Numbered from the stretch's first letter, positions 31,013-40,504 are shown. The stretch: DNA of 46,699 nucleotides from an uncultured Bacteroidota bacterium (GCA_946479615.1 CAMLGR010000017.1:1-46699), one strand, 5' to 3'. Program-made: numbers and translations. Notes: generated by a model from the sequence alone, not told the origin.

Positions 31013-32896
31013 ATGCGATATATTATCCTCACCTGCTTTTTTATATTTTCTTTTTCATTTGTTCGTTCGCAGTCGCTCTATATGCCACGTGATGTCAAAC
31101 AGGCGTATAAAAGCGGCTCCAGGTCACTGACAGGAATGCCGGGCAAAAACTACTGGCAGAACCATGGCCGTTACGATATCACGGTGAATGCCATGCCACC
31201 GGATCGCACAGTGAAAGGAACGGAAACGATCACTTATTTTAATAATAGCCCGGATACACTGCATACAATGATCATGCGCCTGTTTCTCAATATTCATAAA
31301 CCCGGCGCTCCCCGTGAAGATCCGGCTGCACCCGGTTACCTGACCTCGGGCACACATATCGATGCGGTGACCATCAATGGGCAGAAAAGGAGATGGCAGG
31401 ATAATCCGAACCTGTTTACCTGGCAGCCGTTGCGTTTACTTTCTTCCTTATTACCGGGCGATTCGGTACGGTTGAGCTTTGACTGGCATTACGAAATCTC
31501 CCTGCAAAGCAATCGCGAAGGCATGATCGATTCCACAACTTATTTCCTGGCTTATTTCTATCCCCGGGTAGCTGTGTATGACGATTATAATGGATGGGAT
31601 GTAATGAACTTTGTAGATAGCAAAGAGTTCTACAGCGACTTCAATGATTATACAGTAACGGTTAATGTGCCTAAGAATTATATTGTATGGGGCACCGGCA
31701 CGTTGCAGCAACCGGAAAAATTATTACAACCTGCTGTTTTAAAAAGATACACCGAATCGCTAAAGTCTGATGATGTCATCCGTATTGTAACAAAAGATGA
31801 TCTGAAAGCAAAAAATGTAACGACACAAAATGAAGTTAACAGCTGGCAGTTCAGAGCCACGAATATTCCTGATATGACTTTTGGCCTCAGCGATCATTTT
31901 GTATGGGATGGCAGCAGTGTAATAGTGGATGATGCAACCAAAAGAAGAGCCAGTGCACAGGCTGCCTATAATGACACGGCAGCTGATTATCACAGTATAG
32001 CGGGCTATGCGCGTCATTCGCTCGACTGGTTATCCCATAACTGGCCTGGTATACCTTATCCCTATGAAAAAACAACCGTGTTCCAGGGATATGCCGGTAT
32101 GGAATATCCCATGATGGTCAATGATGAAACTTACCAGGATACAAACTTCTCCCGGTTTGTAGCCGAGCATGAGATTGCACATACCTATATGCCCTTCTAT
32201 ATGGGCATCAATGAGAGCCGTTATGGTTTTATGGATGAAGGATGGGCCACTACATTTGAATTATTGATCGGGTATGATGATTTGGGTAAAGAAAAAGCCG
32301 AAGAATTTTATAAACGTTTCCGTGTATCGAACTGGGCTGAAGATGCTTCGCAGGGACAGGATGTGCCGATCATTACACCTGTCAATAATGTAAGCGGATC
32401 GGCATGGGGAAATAATGAATACGGCAAAGCATCCCTCGGTTACCTGGCTATCAAAGATTACCTGGGAGATGCACTGTTCAAAAAATGTTTACATACATAC
32501 ATGGATCGCTGGAACGGAAAACACCCGCTTCCCTGGGATTTCTTTTATACATTCAATAATGCAGCAGGAAAGAACATGGATTGGTTCTGGAACAATTGGT
32601 TCTTTACCACTAACTATATCGATCTTGCATTAAAAAGTTCTGCGAAAACAACGGGCGGTTATAATGTAAGTGTTGAAAATATCGGGGGTATGGCTGCGCC
32701 ATTTGATGTAGTGGTTATGTATAAAGATGGAACCACGGGAAAATTTCACCAGACACCGGCAGTATGGGAAAAGAATCAAAAACAGATTACGGTAAAGATC
32801 GCTACTGTCAAACAGGTGCAATCGATCCATCTTGACGGAGGCATTTTTATGGATGCAGACGAAAGCAATAACACAACAAAACTGAAAGCATTCTGA
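31013..32896 (+). CDS. M1 family aminopeptidase
   Basis: This 627-residue exported metallopeptidase has a signal peptide (YIILTCFFIFSFSFVRSQS). The zinc site is HEIAH (His386, Glu387, His390) followed 18 residues later by Glu409 in FMDEGWATTFE, the HExxH-x18-E arrangement of M1 enzymes. GYAGMEYPMMVN occupies the position of the substrate-binding GAMEN motif. The N-terminal beta domain (YDITVNAMPPDRTVKGTETI) is typical of M1. The C-terminal part, from about 530, is a beta domain without the long helical ERAP-type region. It would remove N-terminal residues from peptides in the periplasm. The stop is 14 bases before a small repeat-free gap; no operon partner is obvious. Confidence 0.92.
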   Translation: MRYIILTCFFIFSFSFVRSQSLYMPRDVKQAYKSGSRSLTGMPGKNYWQNHGRYDITVNAMPPDRTVKGTETITYFNNSPDTLHTMIMRLFLNIHKPGAPREDPAAPGYLTSGTHIDAVTINGQKRRWQDNPNLFTWQPLRLLSSLLPGDSVRLSFDWHYEISLQSNREGMIDSTTYFLAYFYPRVAVYDDYNGWDVMNFVDSKEFYSDFNDYTVTVNVPKNYIVWGTGTLQQPEKLLQPAVLKRYTESLKSDDVIRIVTKDDLKAKNVTTQNEVNSWQFRATNIPDMTFGLSDHFVWDGSSVIVDDATKRRASAQAAYNDTAADYHSIAGYARHSLDWLSHNWPGIPYPYEKTTVFQGYAGMEYPMMVNDETYQDTNFSRFVAEHEIAHTYMPFYMGINESRYGFMDEGWATTFELLIGYDDLGKEKAEEFYKRFRVSNWAEDASQGQDVPIITPVNNVSGSAWGNNEYGKASLGYLAIKDYLGDALFKKCLHTYMDRWNGKHPLPWDFFYTFNNAAGKNMDWFWNNWFFTTNYIDLALKSSAKTTGGYNVSVENIGGMAAPFDVVVMYKDGTTGKFHQTPAVWEKNQKQITVKIATVKQVQSIHLDGGIFMDADESNNTTKLKAF

Positions 32897-32969
32897 AATG
32901 AATAAGTTAAACGGGCAGGTACAGGCAAAGATGAATGATTCATCGTTGTTTGTATTTGTCCGTTTACTT

Positions 32970-33173
32970 TCAGCGAAAGCTTTTTGATTGTTTGGACTGG
33001 GAGCGGTTCTTATTATTGGGGGAAAGACTTTTATATTGATACATGATCTTGTCTTCATCGGTATCCAGCACATCGGGGATCATATCTTCCTGGGAGGAAT
33101 CGAATTTACGGGTAGTAACCTGGCGATAGCCGGGTATGTAGATGCCGGAAAGTTTTTTTTCGAGGGATTTCAT
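32970..33173 (-). CDS. Small hypothetical protein (67 aa)
   Basis: This 67-residue basic protein starts MKSLEKKLSGIYIPGYRQVT and ends with a Ser/Lys/Arg/Gln-rich tail (NKNRSQSKQSKSFR). The frame continues upstream to 33212, but the ATG at 33173 looks the better start. I recognise no family and see no signal or membrane segment. It is convergent with the M1 peptidase gene. Codon use is compatible with a gene but the length is too short to be sure. Confidence 0.4.
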   Translation of the reverse strand: MKSLEKKLSGIYIPGYRQVTTRKFDSSQEDMIPDVLDTDEDKIMYQYKSLSPNNKNRSQSKQSKSFR

Positions 33174-33394
33174 AAACAAATGATTTAGTTGATTTATATT
33201 TTGGTTAAACATAAAGTATGCCTTTTAGATACGTTCAGGGGAAGTGGGTAGATTGAAAACGGTAAATGTGAATATTTAAGGGTGTAACCTGTCGCAAACA
33301 CGGTCGTTAGCGGGTATTCGTACACTTTAGTAGTACAAAACTGTGGAATGTTCTCCACGAAAGCCGGGGCAGGGAATAAGCGTTTTTTCGTATA

Positions 33395-33424
33395 AATCAG
33401 AAACCGATTCCCCGGTTCCTGATT
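33395..33424. other. Hairpin downstream of the MscS gene
   Basis: AATCAGAAACCG and CGGTTCCTGATT pair over 12 bases with one mismatch around ATTCCC. It lies nine bases after the MscS stop on the minus strand. A T-run is absent on that strand, so termination is possible but unproven. The remainder of the gap 33174-33433 shows nothing else. Confidence 0.4.
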
Positions 33425-33433
33425 TCAAAATGC

Positions 33434-34225
33434 CTACATACCCGGCAGTTTTATTCCTGCATTTTTGAGATCGGTAATTATACGTTCATTCAGCGTCATC
33501 ATCAGGTCGTAATAACCGTGGGCATTCACCCATACATTTACCATGATCGTATACCGGTCTGCTTCCAGTTTATTTACACCGATACGGGCCACCGGTTCAG
33601 GTAATACATCCTTGGCAGATTGTATGGAATCGTGCAATATTTTTTTCACCGCTTCTATATCTTTTCCATAATCAAACTTCATTTCGATATCCAGTCTTCG
33701 TTTGCCTTCACGGCTTAAATTGATCACTACGTTATTGGATAATTGCCCGTTGGGAATAATGATCGTCTTATTATCAAAAGTGAGTACGGTGGTATAGAAT
33801 AACTGGATAGAAGTAACAGTGCCTTCCTGGCTCTGCGTATTAATATTATCTCCTACACGGTAAGGTTTCAATACGAGGATAAGAATGCCACTGACAAAAT
33901 TTTGCAATGTACCCGATAAAGCCAGGCCTGCCGCCACACTGAAACCCGCCACGATAGCAGTGAAGAAAGTCAGCTCGATGCCGGCTACCTGCATCACCAA
34001 TAAGATCAGCAGGATCTGTAAAGTCAGCGCAATAAGGTTTTGTAAAAAATAACGGAGCGAAGGATTGAAATTATGCCCGGTAAATTTTTTTTTCAGGAAC
34101 CGGTTGAAGATGCGGATCAGCCATAAGCCTGCGATCAATATAAAAACAGCCAGCAATATGCGGGGACCGTAACTGAATAGCCAATTTTGGGCTTTTGCAA
34201 GAAAATCATTCCAGTTCCATTTCAT
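33434..34225 (-). CDS. Small-conductance mechanosensitive channel (MscS family)
   Basis: This 263-residue protein has three N-terminal membrane helices. The pore helix TM3 and following beta domain read AIVAGFSVAAGLALSGTLQN, FVSGILILVLKPYRVGD and IQLFYTTVLTFDNKTIIIPN (the family's IPN motif), then GQLSNNVVINLSREGKRRLD. The length matches MscS of E. coli (286 aa). The channel releases solutes on hypo-osmotic shock. An in-frame TTG at 34237 precedes the ATG at 34225; I use the ATG (MKWNWNDFLAKA). The gene follows gcvP on the same strand, separated by family B repeat B4. Confidence 0.93.
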   Translation of the reverse strand: MKWNWNDFLAKAQNWLFSYGPRILLAVFILIAGLWLIRIFNRFLKKKFTGHNFNPSLRYFLQNLIALTLQILLILLVMQVAGIELTFFTAIVAGFSVAAGLALSGTLQNFVSGILILVLKPYRVGDNINTQSQEGTVTSIQLFYTTVLTFDNKTIIIPNGQLSNNVVINLSREGKRRLDIEMKFDYGKDIEAVKKILHDSIQSAKDVLPEPVARIGVNKLEADRYTIMVNVWVNAHGYYDLMMTLNERIITDLKNAGIKLPGM

Positions 34226-34251
34226 GCTATCATACAATGGAAAATTGTGCC

Positions 34252-34351
34252 GAATAAGAAATAAGGAACAAAAAATAAGGAATGAGAAAGTACCAGTACT
34301 AAGGCTGTAATTTTCTCATTCCTTATTTTTTGTTCCTTATTCTCATTTCTC
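34252..34351. repeat. Family B inverted repeat, copy B4
   Basis: The arms 34252-34289 and 34311-34351 share a stretch of about 30 complementary bases (AATAAGGAACAAAAAATAAG, GAATGAGAAA) around a 21-base centre (GTACCAGTACTAAGGCTG...). This is the cleanest family B copy. Its outer end overlaps the gcvP stop codon, read as TGAGAAATGAGAATAAGG on the minus strand. Confidence 0.8.
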
Positions 34352-37235
34352 ACGCTTCCGCTTCCATATAACTCTCTACCGGCTCACAGGTGCAAATAAG
34401 ATTCCTGTCGCCATAAGTGTTATTTACTCTTGCAACAGAAGGCCAGAATTTATTCAGCGTAACATAGTACAAAGGAAACGCCGCCTGTTCACGGCTATAG
34501 GCATGCTCCCATTTGGAATTGATAACGGCCTGTTGTGTATGCGGTGCGTGTTTCAGCGGGTTATCTTTTTTATCTGCTTTGCCTTCTTCGATGGCTCTGA
34601 TCTCTTCCCGGATGCTCAGCATGGCATCACAGAAACGATCCAGTTCGCCTTTGTCTTCGCTTTCCGTTGGTTCGATCATGATCGTACCCGGTACCGGGAA
34701 GCTCATCGTAGGCGCATGAAAACCGTAATCGATCAACCGCTTGGCTACATCTTCTGCTTCTATATCAGCCGATTTTTTGAATGGGCGCAGGTCAACGATG
34801 AATTCGTGCGCACACTGACCATTGTGATTGGTATATAGAATATCATACTGACCATCCAGTCTTGCCCTCATATAGTTTGCATTCAGGATCGCGTATTCTG
34901 TTGCTGTTTTCACACCTTCATTGCCCAGCATCCTGATATAACCATAGCTGATCAACAAAATGCTTGCGCTTCCGTAAGGTGCAGCGCTTACTGCTCCTTT
35001 GCCTGTTGTTCCCTGTCCATTGACAAGAGATACGTGTCCCGGTAAATGCGGGGCCAGGTGTTTTTTAACGCAGATAGGTCCCATGCCCGGGCCACCACCA
35101 CCATGAGGAATGGCAAATGTTTTATGAAGATTCAGGTGACAAACATCGGCGCCGATCAATCCCGGCGCTGTCAATCCTACCTGTGCATTCATATTCGCTC
35201 CATCCATATATACCTGTCCGCCATGCTGGTGAATGATCGCGGTGATCTCTTTCACTGTTTCTTCATATACACCATAGGTGCTGGGGTAGGTGATCATGAT
35301 ACCGGAAAGATTAGCGGCATGCTGTGCAGCTTTGGCTTTCAAATCTTCGATATCGATATATCCATTCTCCAGTGCTTTCACCACTACCACTTTCATTCCT
35401 GCCATGACAGCAGAAGCGGGATTGGTACCATGTGCAGAAATAGGTATCAGCATCACATTGCGGTGATGATCGCCGTTTGCTTCATGGTATGCTTTGATGG
35501 TCAGCAATCCTGAATATTCGCCCTGTGCACCGCTGTTGGGTTGAAGACTACAGGCATCGAAGGCAGTGATCTCGCATAAATAATCCGATAATTGTTTTAC
35601 TATATACTGATAGCCGCCAGCCTGCTCCATCGGTGCAAACGGGTGTATCTTGCTCCAATGCGACCAGCTCAGCGGGATCATCTCTGAAGCTGCATTCAGT
35701 TTCATCGTGCAACTTCCGAGCGAGATCATCGATGTATTCAGGGAAAGATCTTTATTCTCCAGCGATTTGATATAACGCATCATCTGGCTCTCGCTGCGGT
35801 GCGTATTGAAAACAGTATGTGTAAGAAAAGAAGAAGTTCTTGTCAGCCCTGCCGGTATATGGTGCCATTCCGCATCATGCGGTATCTGGAACGATACAGG
35901 ATCGGTATCATTTTCAAAACAATTGATCAGGTCATACAGATCGGTGGGGGAAGTCGCTTCGTCCAGCGAAATACCGATATGTTTCGTATCGATATAACGC
36001 AGGTTGATCTGTTGTCTTTCTGCTTTGGCTTTAACAGGAGCGATATCTTTTACTTTAACCACGATCGTATCGAAGAAATCATCCGATACCAGTTCAAAAT
36101 CTCTTTCCTCCAATGCTTCCGCTACGGTTTGTGTCAGCAGCGCTACGCGTTGCGCGATCTTTTTCAATCCCTGCGGGCCATGGAACACGGCATACATCGC
36201 CGCCATATTTGCCAGTAACGCCTGTGCCGTACAGATATTCGAAGTTGCTTTTTCTCTTTTAATGTGCTGTTCTCTTGTTTGCAATGCCATCCGCAGCGCC
36301 CTGTTATTACTGGCATCGATACTGATACCGATAATACGACCGGGGATATTGCGTTTGAAATCATCTTTTGCAGCAAAGAAAGCGGCATGCGGACCGCCAT
36401 AACCCAATGGTACGCCAAAACGCTGGGCCGAACCTACGGCACAATCAGCGCCGAGTTCACCGGGAGGAGTTAATAATGTCAGCGCCAGCAGATCGGTTGC
36501 CATGACTACATAAGCACCGGCTGCATGAACCTTATTGATCAATTCACGATAGTCGGCAATATGGCCTTTATCGTTCGGGTATTGAACAATGGCTCCGAAG
36601 AAACCTGCATCTATAGCAGCGGTTTTATAATCACCATATACCAGTTCAATGCCTATCGGTTGCGCGCGGGTAGCGAGTACATCTTTGGTTTGCGGGAAAA
36701 TCTCATTATCGACAAAAAACTTAGGACGATCGATATGATCCTGTTTATTCAGCGTATTGAAAAACATCGTCATGGCTTCTGCTGCAGCGGTGGCTTCATC
36801 GAGTAAGGAGGCATTGCTGATCGGAAGCGCTGTCAGGTCGCTCACCATAGTCTGGAAATTCAACAGGCTTTCGAGGCGACCCTGGGAAATTTCAGCCTGG
36901 TAAGGTGTGTACTGTGTATACCAGCCTGGATTTTCAAATACATTTCGCAGGATCACTGAAGGAACGATGGTATCATAATAGCCCTGGCCGATATAAGTTT
37001 TGAATGGTTTATTTAACAGGGAAACTTCTTTGATATGCTGCAGGTATTCATGTTCGCTCATAGCAGCGGGTATCCGCAGTGAATGATCCATACGGATCGA
37101 AGGAGGAACGGTCTGGCTGACCAGTTCTTCTACCGAAGCTGACCCGATGGTCTTCAGCATTTTTTGGGTATCATGTTCATCAGGGCCAATGTGACGGGGT
37201 ATAAACTCGTTGGATTGCTGTTCAAAAAGATTCAT
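34350..37235 (-). CDS. gcvP: Glycine dehydrogenase (decarboxylating), P-protein
   Basis: This 961-residue protein is the full-length single-chain P-protein of the glycine cleavage system, a PLP enzyme that decarboxylates glycine and transfers the aminomethyl group to the H-protein lipoamide. The N-terminal half has FIPRHIGPDEHDTQKML, YTPYQAEISQGRLESLLNFQ and VGSAQRFGVPLGYGGPHAAF. The C-terminal half has the PLP-binding lysine Lys705 in NLHKTFAIPHGGGGPGMGPI. SLGSCTMKLNAASEMIPLSW and LQPNSGAQGEYSGLL are also family landmarks. No genes for the T, H or L proteins are in this window. A TAnnTTTG element lies 88 bases upstream, and GGAGAG precedes the ATG, one of few Shine-Dalgarno-like sites seen. 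Confidence 0.97.
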   Translation of the reverse strand: MNLFEQQSNEFIPRHIGPDEHDTQKMLKTIGSASVEELVSQTVPPSIRMDHSLRIPAAMSEHEYLQHIKEVSLLNKPFKTYIGQGYYDTIVPSVILRNVFENPGWYTQYTPYQAEISQGRLESLLNFQTMVSDLTALPISNASLLDEATAAAEAMTMFFNTLNKQDHIDRPKFFVDNEIFPQTKDVLATRAQPIGIELVYGDYKTAAIDAGFFGAIVQYPNDKGHIADYRELINKVHAAGAYVVMATDLLALTLLTPPGELGADCAVGSAQRFGVPLGYGGPHAAFFAAKDDFKRNIPGRIIGISIDASNNRALRMALQTREQHIKREKATSNICTAQALLANMAAMYAVFHGPQGLKKIAQRVALLTQTVAEALEERDFELVSDDFFDTIVVKVKDIAPVKAKAERQQINLRYIDTKHIGISLDEATSPTDLYDLINCFENDTDPVSFQIPHDAEWHHIPAGLTRTSSFLTHTVFNTHRSESQMMRYIKSLENKDLSLNTSMISLGSCTMKLNAASEMIPLSWSHWSKIHPFAPMEQAGGYQYIVKQLSDYLCEITAFDACSLQPNSGAQGEYSGLLTIKAYHEANGDHHRNVMLIPISAHGTNPASAVMAGMKVVVVKALENGYIDIEDLKAKAAQHAANLSGIMITYPSTYGVYEETVKEITAIIHQHGGQVYMDGANMNAQVGLTAPGLIGADVCHLNLHKTFAIPHGGGGPGMGPICVKKHLAPHLPGHVSLVNGQGTTGKGAVSAAPYGSASILLISYGYIRMLGNEGVKTATEYAILNANYMRARLDGQYDILYTNHNGQCAHEFIVDLRPFKKSADIEAEDVAKRLIDYGFHAPTMSFPVPGTIMIEPTESEDKGELDRFCDAMLSIREEIRAIEEGKADKKDNPLKHAPHTQQAVINSKWEHAYSREQAAFPLYYVTLNKFWPSVARVNNTYGDRNLICTCEPVESYMEAEA

Positions 37236-37322
37236 AAACTCTCCTCAACTCCCTATCCGGGAATTCTGTTTTTATGATGATTGTGATTGATTTTTTGCCC
37301 TAAGAAGCGGGCTAAAGCCGGG

Positions 37323-37330
37323 CAAAGTTA
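37323..37330 (-). promoter_or_regulatory. Promoter -7 element (TAACTTTG) for gcvP
   Basis: The minus strand reads TAACTTTG (TAnnTTTG) 88 bases before the gcvP ATG. The predicted leader contains the hairpin-forming words GCCCGGCTTTAGCCCGC. It is too short and lacks the conserved core for a glycine riboswitch. Confidence 0.45.
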
Positions 37331-37389
37331 CGTCGCCGTAATGAGAAAATAATCTTGTCCGGGATCAAGGTAGATAAGAGGGGGATAAA

Positions 37390-37526
37390 AAATGTAAAAT
37401 GTAAAATTCAAAATGTAAAACGAATGAGCCCTCAAAGGCTATGTTTTGCCGTAATTATGGTGGAAAATTGGGATTTCCGGCTTTTACATTCTACATTCTA
37501 CATTTTACATTTTGCATTTTATATTT
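37390..37526. repeat. Family A inverted repeat, copy A4
   Basis: The left arm at 37390-37421 (AATGTAAAATGTAAAATTCA, AAATGTAAAAC words) pairs with the right arm at 37481-37526 (TTTTACATTCTACATTCTAC, ATTTTACATTTTGCATTTTA). The centre is longer, about 60 bases, and lacks the TATCG of copies A1-A3. The stop codon of the hydroxylase gene at 37519-37521 lies inside the right arm. Confidence 0.7.
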
Positions 37527-38424
37527 CTTTCTCCGCCTCCTCCTTTCTCAACTCCTCCGACGTCATCCTGCTTCCATCATGGCTCCAGCCGGGCGGACCG
37601 AACAGGTACATCCATTTTTGTTTAAAGGAAAGACCCTTTTGACGCAGGTCCTTCCACATACTGGTCCATTCATGGAAAACAATGGTGATGGCCGTCTCAT
37701 TTTCGAGGGGCTTGGTCAATCCGTAACGGATGGGCTGGTATTTTTCTGTGGGCAGTTCCGGCTGGAAAGTGCCGAATAACTTATCCCAGATGATCAGGAG
37801 CATACCCATGTTCTTGTCCAGGTATTTGGGATTCGAACCATGGTGCACCCGGTGATGCGAGGGAGTAACAAGGACATACTCCAGCCAGCCAAGTTTGCCG
37901 ATCTTTTCCGTGTGTACGAGAATGCCCCAGATCTGGGTAAGCGAATAGATGAATGCAATATCGAGTGGATTGAAACCGCAAAGCGCCAGGGGTATAAAAT
38001 AGACAAACCGGTACAGCGGTTCCATGACCGAGGAGCGGAACCCGACCGTCAGGTTGAATTTGGAGGAAGAATGATGGGTGACATGGGTGGCCCAGAACAG
38101 CCGGCATACATGATCGACCCGGTGAAGCCAGTAGTACATGAAATCTTCAAATACGATCAATACGCTCCAGTAAATCCAGGGATTGGCCAACGGGCCGATG
38201 ATGCGGTGGTCAAAAAAGAATGTCAGCATCAACCCGATATAAATAGCGCGGAACAGCAGGTCGATGATCGCATTCAGGATCATCAGGTAAATATTCTGTA
38301 CCGTATCCCTGACCGTATAACTTTCCTGCTTGTGCAGGTTGCTCAGCAATATTTCGATCCCGATCACAATAACGTAGAGCGGAGTGGAAGCGAGGTAAAG
38401 TAATTGTTCACGGTAGGAGTTCAT
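37519..38424 (-). CDS. Fatty acid hydroxylase/sterol desaturase family membrane protein
   Basis: This 301-residue membrane protein has the histidine-box arrangement of the fatty acid hydroxylase superfamily: HRVDH within YYWLHRVDHVCRLFWATH, HVTHHSS, and THHRVHHGSNPKYLDKNMG. These histidines bind a di-iron centre used for O2-dependent hydroxylation or desaturation of lipids. There are about four hydrophobic segments. Relatives in Bacteroidota include sterol desaturase-like proteins of undefined substrate. The frame is open to 38592, but the ATG at 38424 (MNSYREQLLYLAS) gives a normal start. The divergent YkgJ-type gene begins 102 bases away. Confidence 0.9.
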   Translation of the reverse strand: MNSYREQLLYLASTPLYVIVIGIEILLSNLHKQESYTVRDTVQNIYLMILNAIIDLLFRAIYIGLMLTFFFDHRIIGPLANPWIYWSVLIVFEDFMYYWLHRVDHVCRLFWATHVTHHSSSKFNLTVGFRSSVMEPLYRFVYFIPLALCGFNPLDIAFIYSLTQIWGILVHTEKIGKLGWLEYVLVTPSHHRVHHGSNPKYLDKNMGMLLIIWDKLFGTFQPELPTEKYQPIRYGLTKPLENETAITIVFHEWTSMWKDLRQKGLSFKQKWMYLFGPPGWSHDGSRMTSEELRKEEAEKEI

Positions 38425-38526
38425 GGATGGTAAAATTAATATACTGCGATGAAAAGAGAACGGGAAACAAAGCGGAGCGGGCCTGTCTTTCGCTATGACA
38501 CCGGGGAATTGACTTACTTTGCAGTA

Positions 38527-39018
38527 ATGAACAAGGACATTCTTACCAACTGGCAAAAGAAATCGGGGGAGCGGCAAAAGATATATAAACAATATTTACA
38601 AAGGGCCGGCAAGAACACCGTGCTGAAGCAGTTGCCGGAGTTGCATGAAGAAGCCTTTGAAAAGATCGATTGCCTGCAATGCGCTAATTGCTGTAAGAAT
38701 TATTCTCCCCGGTTCAAGACACCGGATGTCAAACGCATCAGCAAATACCTGAAAATGCGGGAAAGCGATTTTATCGATAAATACCTGAAAGTGGACGAGG
38801 AAGGTGATTTTGTGGTGAAGAGCCTGCCCTGCCCTTTTCTGGGAAGCGATAATTATTGCAGTATCTATGATCAGCGTCCTTCCGATTGTCAACGGTTTCC
38901 TTACACCGATGAAGATGTTTTTATCAAACGTCAAACCCTTACATTAAAGAATACTACATTTTGCCCGATCACCTATTTTGTTATAGAGAAATTGATCATG
39001 GCGGAGAAAGGAGGGTAA
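38527..39018 (+). CDS. YkgJ family cysteine-cluster protein
   Basis: This 163-residue protein has the YkgJ/Fli-type cysteine cluster: CLQCANCCKNYSPRF, CPFLGSDNYCSIYDQRPSDC and a final FCPITYFV. The pattern (CxxCxxCC...CxFL...CxIYxxRPxxCRxFP) is thought to bind zinc or an iron-sulphur cluster, and function is unknown for most members. In-frame codons exist upstream to 38449, but the ATG at 38527 follows TTACTTTG by six bases and gives the usual length. The protein has no export signal. It is divergent from the hydroxylase gene, with no obvious operon partner downstream. Confidence 0.9.
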   Translation: MNKDILTNWQKKSGERQKIYKQYLQRAGKNTVLKQLPELHEEAFEKIDCLQCANCCKNYSPRFKTPDVKRISKYLKMRESDFIDKYLKVDEEGDFVVKSLPCPFLGSDNYCSIYDQRPSDCQRFPYTDEDVFIKRQTLTLKNTTFCPITYFVIEKLIMAEKGG

Positions 39019-39039
39019 ATTCCTGGTTATCTTTTTTTA

Positions 39040-39104
39040 CTACATAGGGTCATGGGAACATAGCATAGAAAGTACATAGGCTTTTTATTACGGGGATTCC
39101 TATG
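39040..39104. repeat. Family D relative, copy D2 (degenerate)
   Basis: CTACATAGGGTCATGGGAAC and ATAGCATAGAAAGTACATAG are CATAG words like those at 11296-11396. A short counterpart (ATTCCTATGGG) at about 39095-39105 could pair partly. It starts 21 bases after the stop at 39018. The rest of the gap to 39228 shows no recognisable feature. Confidence 0.45.
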
Positions 39105-39228
39105 GGTAAAGGCTTTTAATCATGTTGATCCTGGCCTCATCCATGTATAATACATAGTTGATTGATATTTAATCTATAGCAAAGCAAATATTCGCTATGA
39201 AATACTGAAGGGGTTGTAGATCAGTAAG

Positions 39229-40479
39229 TTAATACTTAAATTTCCGCAGTTTAGGCGCTTTCAACCAGGTAACAATAACAACGATCAGTGTCATCGTTCC
39301 TCCGAAAATGACGGAAGGAGCGGTACCGAATATTCTTGAGGTGAACCCGCTTTCAAACATGCCCAGTTCATTGGAAGAATTGATGAACATCGAATTCACG
39401 GAGGAAACCCTTCCTCTCATTTCATCCGGTGTAGTCAATTGCAGAACGGTTCCGCGTACCAATACACTGATCCCATCCAGCATACCGGCGATCAATAAAG
39501 AAACAAAGGATATCCAGTAAATTTTCGATATACCGAAGATGATGATGAAGGCCCCGAAGCCAGCCACGGCAAACAGGAGTTTATACCCTTGTTTTTGCCG
39601 CATCGGGAACAGGGTCAGTGTAACGATCATCAGAACGGAACCGATATCGATCGCTGCATTCAGCCAGCCAAACCCGATAGGTCCTACTTTTAAAATCGTA
39701 TCGGCAAATTCAGGGATCAACGCCTGTGCGCCGCCGAATAAGACGGCAAAAAGATCGAGTGAAATAGCACCCAGCAGGATCTTATTCTTAAAAACATAAC
39801 TCAATCCTTCTTTCACACTTTCCCAGGTACCGCGACCGGCTGCGTTTTTCAGTAAAGCCGGTTTTGGTTTTACTCCTGCCAGCAGGAAGATCGAAATGAT
39901 CACATAGCCGAGTATGACATAAAGGGTGGTATTCACACCAAACCAGGCAATAAAGAAACCGGCGGTGGCATGTCCGAATATCGAGGCGATCAGCCAGCTC
40001 GAAGAACTGATATTGGCAGCAAAAGGAAGCATCTGCCTGGGCACCAGTTGAGCAATGATCGCATGAGTAGTGGGCCCGGTGAAAGCGCGGAGCAAGCCGG
40101 TCAGGAAAATGATGAAATAAAACATCCATTCCAGTCCTTTGGTAGTAAAATGTTCGCTGATGCCTGCCGATGTGATCAGTATCAAACCTCCGACACAAAC
40201 GGCATAGCCGATCACGCCGCGAAGCAGTAATGTTCTTTTATCCGATTTATCAATGACGTGGCCGGCGTATAAGGCAAGAGAAAAAACAGGGATGAACTCG
40301 GCAAGACCCACCATGCCGATAGCAAAAGAGCTCTTGGTGAGTTGAAACAGTTTATAACCTACTACGGTCGCTACCATGCGAAGCGCCATAATATAGATCA
40401 CGCGGAAACTAATGTATTGTCTGAATTCTTTTTCCCGGAAAGGAGCGAGTGATTCCAGCCTCGAAACAGATCCTGCCAT
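39229..40479 (-). CDS. MFS exporter (EntS/DHA3-like)
   Basis: This 416-residue protein has about 12 hydrophobic helices. The N-terminus FREKEFRQYISFRVIYIMAL and LYAGHVIDKSDKRTLLLRGV, a D-x-x-[DN]-[RK] loop, are typical of the DHA3 drug/siderophore exporter branch (EntS-like). The middle motif SVKEGLSYVFKNKILLGAIS and RGTVLQLTTPDEMRGRVSSV, a RGRV-type signature, are also characteristic. It probably exports a small molecule by proton antiport; the substrate is unknown. The frame is open to 40581, but codons before 40479 translate family C repeat DNA. The ATG at 40479 is 17 bases after a -7 element. Confidence 0.88.
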   Translation of the reverse strand: MAGSVSRLESLAPFREKEFRQYISFRVIYIMALRMVATVVGYKLFQLTKSSFAIGMVGLAEFIPVFSLALYAGHVIDKSDKRTLLLRGVIGYAVCVGGLILITSAGISEHFTTKGLEWMFYFIIFLTGLLRAFTGPTTHAIIAQLVPRQMLPFAANISSSSWLIASIFGHATAGFFIAWFGVNTTLYVILGYVIISIFLLAGVKPKPALLKNAAGRGTWESVKEGLSYVFKNKILLGAISLDLFAVLFGGAQALIPEFADTILKVGPIGFGWLNAAIDIGSVLMIVTLTLFPMRQKQGYKLLFAVAGFGAFIIIFGISKIYWISFVSLLIAGMLDGISVLVRGTVLQLTTPDEMRGRVSSVNSMFINSSNELGMFESGFTSRIFGTAPSVIFGGTMTLIVVIVTWLKAPKLRKFKY

Positions 40480-40496
40480 AATATGCTTGTGTGCGG

Positions 40497-40504
40497 CAAA
40501 GATA
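40497..40504 (-). promoter_or_regulatory. Promoter -7 element (TATCTTTG) for the MFS gene
   Basis: The minus strand reads CATTATCTTTGCCGCA, the same 16 bases found before the ABC-F gene, with a perfect TAnnTTTG. It lies just inside the family C element C2, whose left arm supplies the upstream sequence. Confidence 0.5.

Noticed and set aside
34503..36806. Several plus-strand open frames opposite gcvP
   Set aside because: All are antisense to a complete, well-conserved gcvP and show no domain features.
37236..37330. Glycine riboswitch upstream of gcvP
   Set aside because: The leader is only about 90 bases and lacks the conserved paired cores of the glycine aptamer; only a small hairpin is present.
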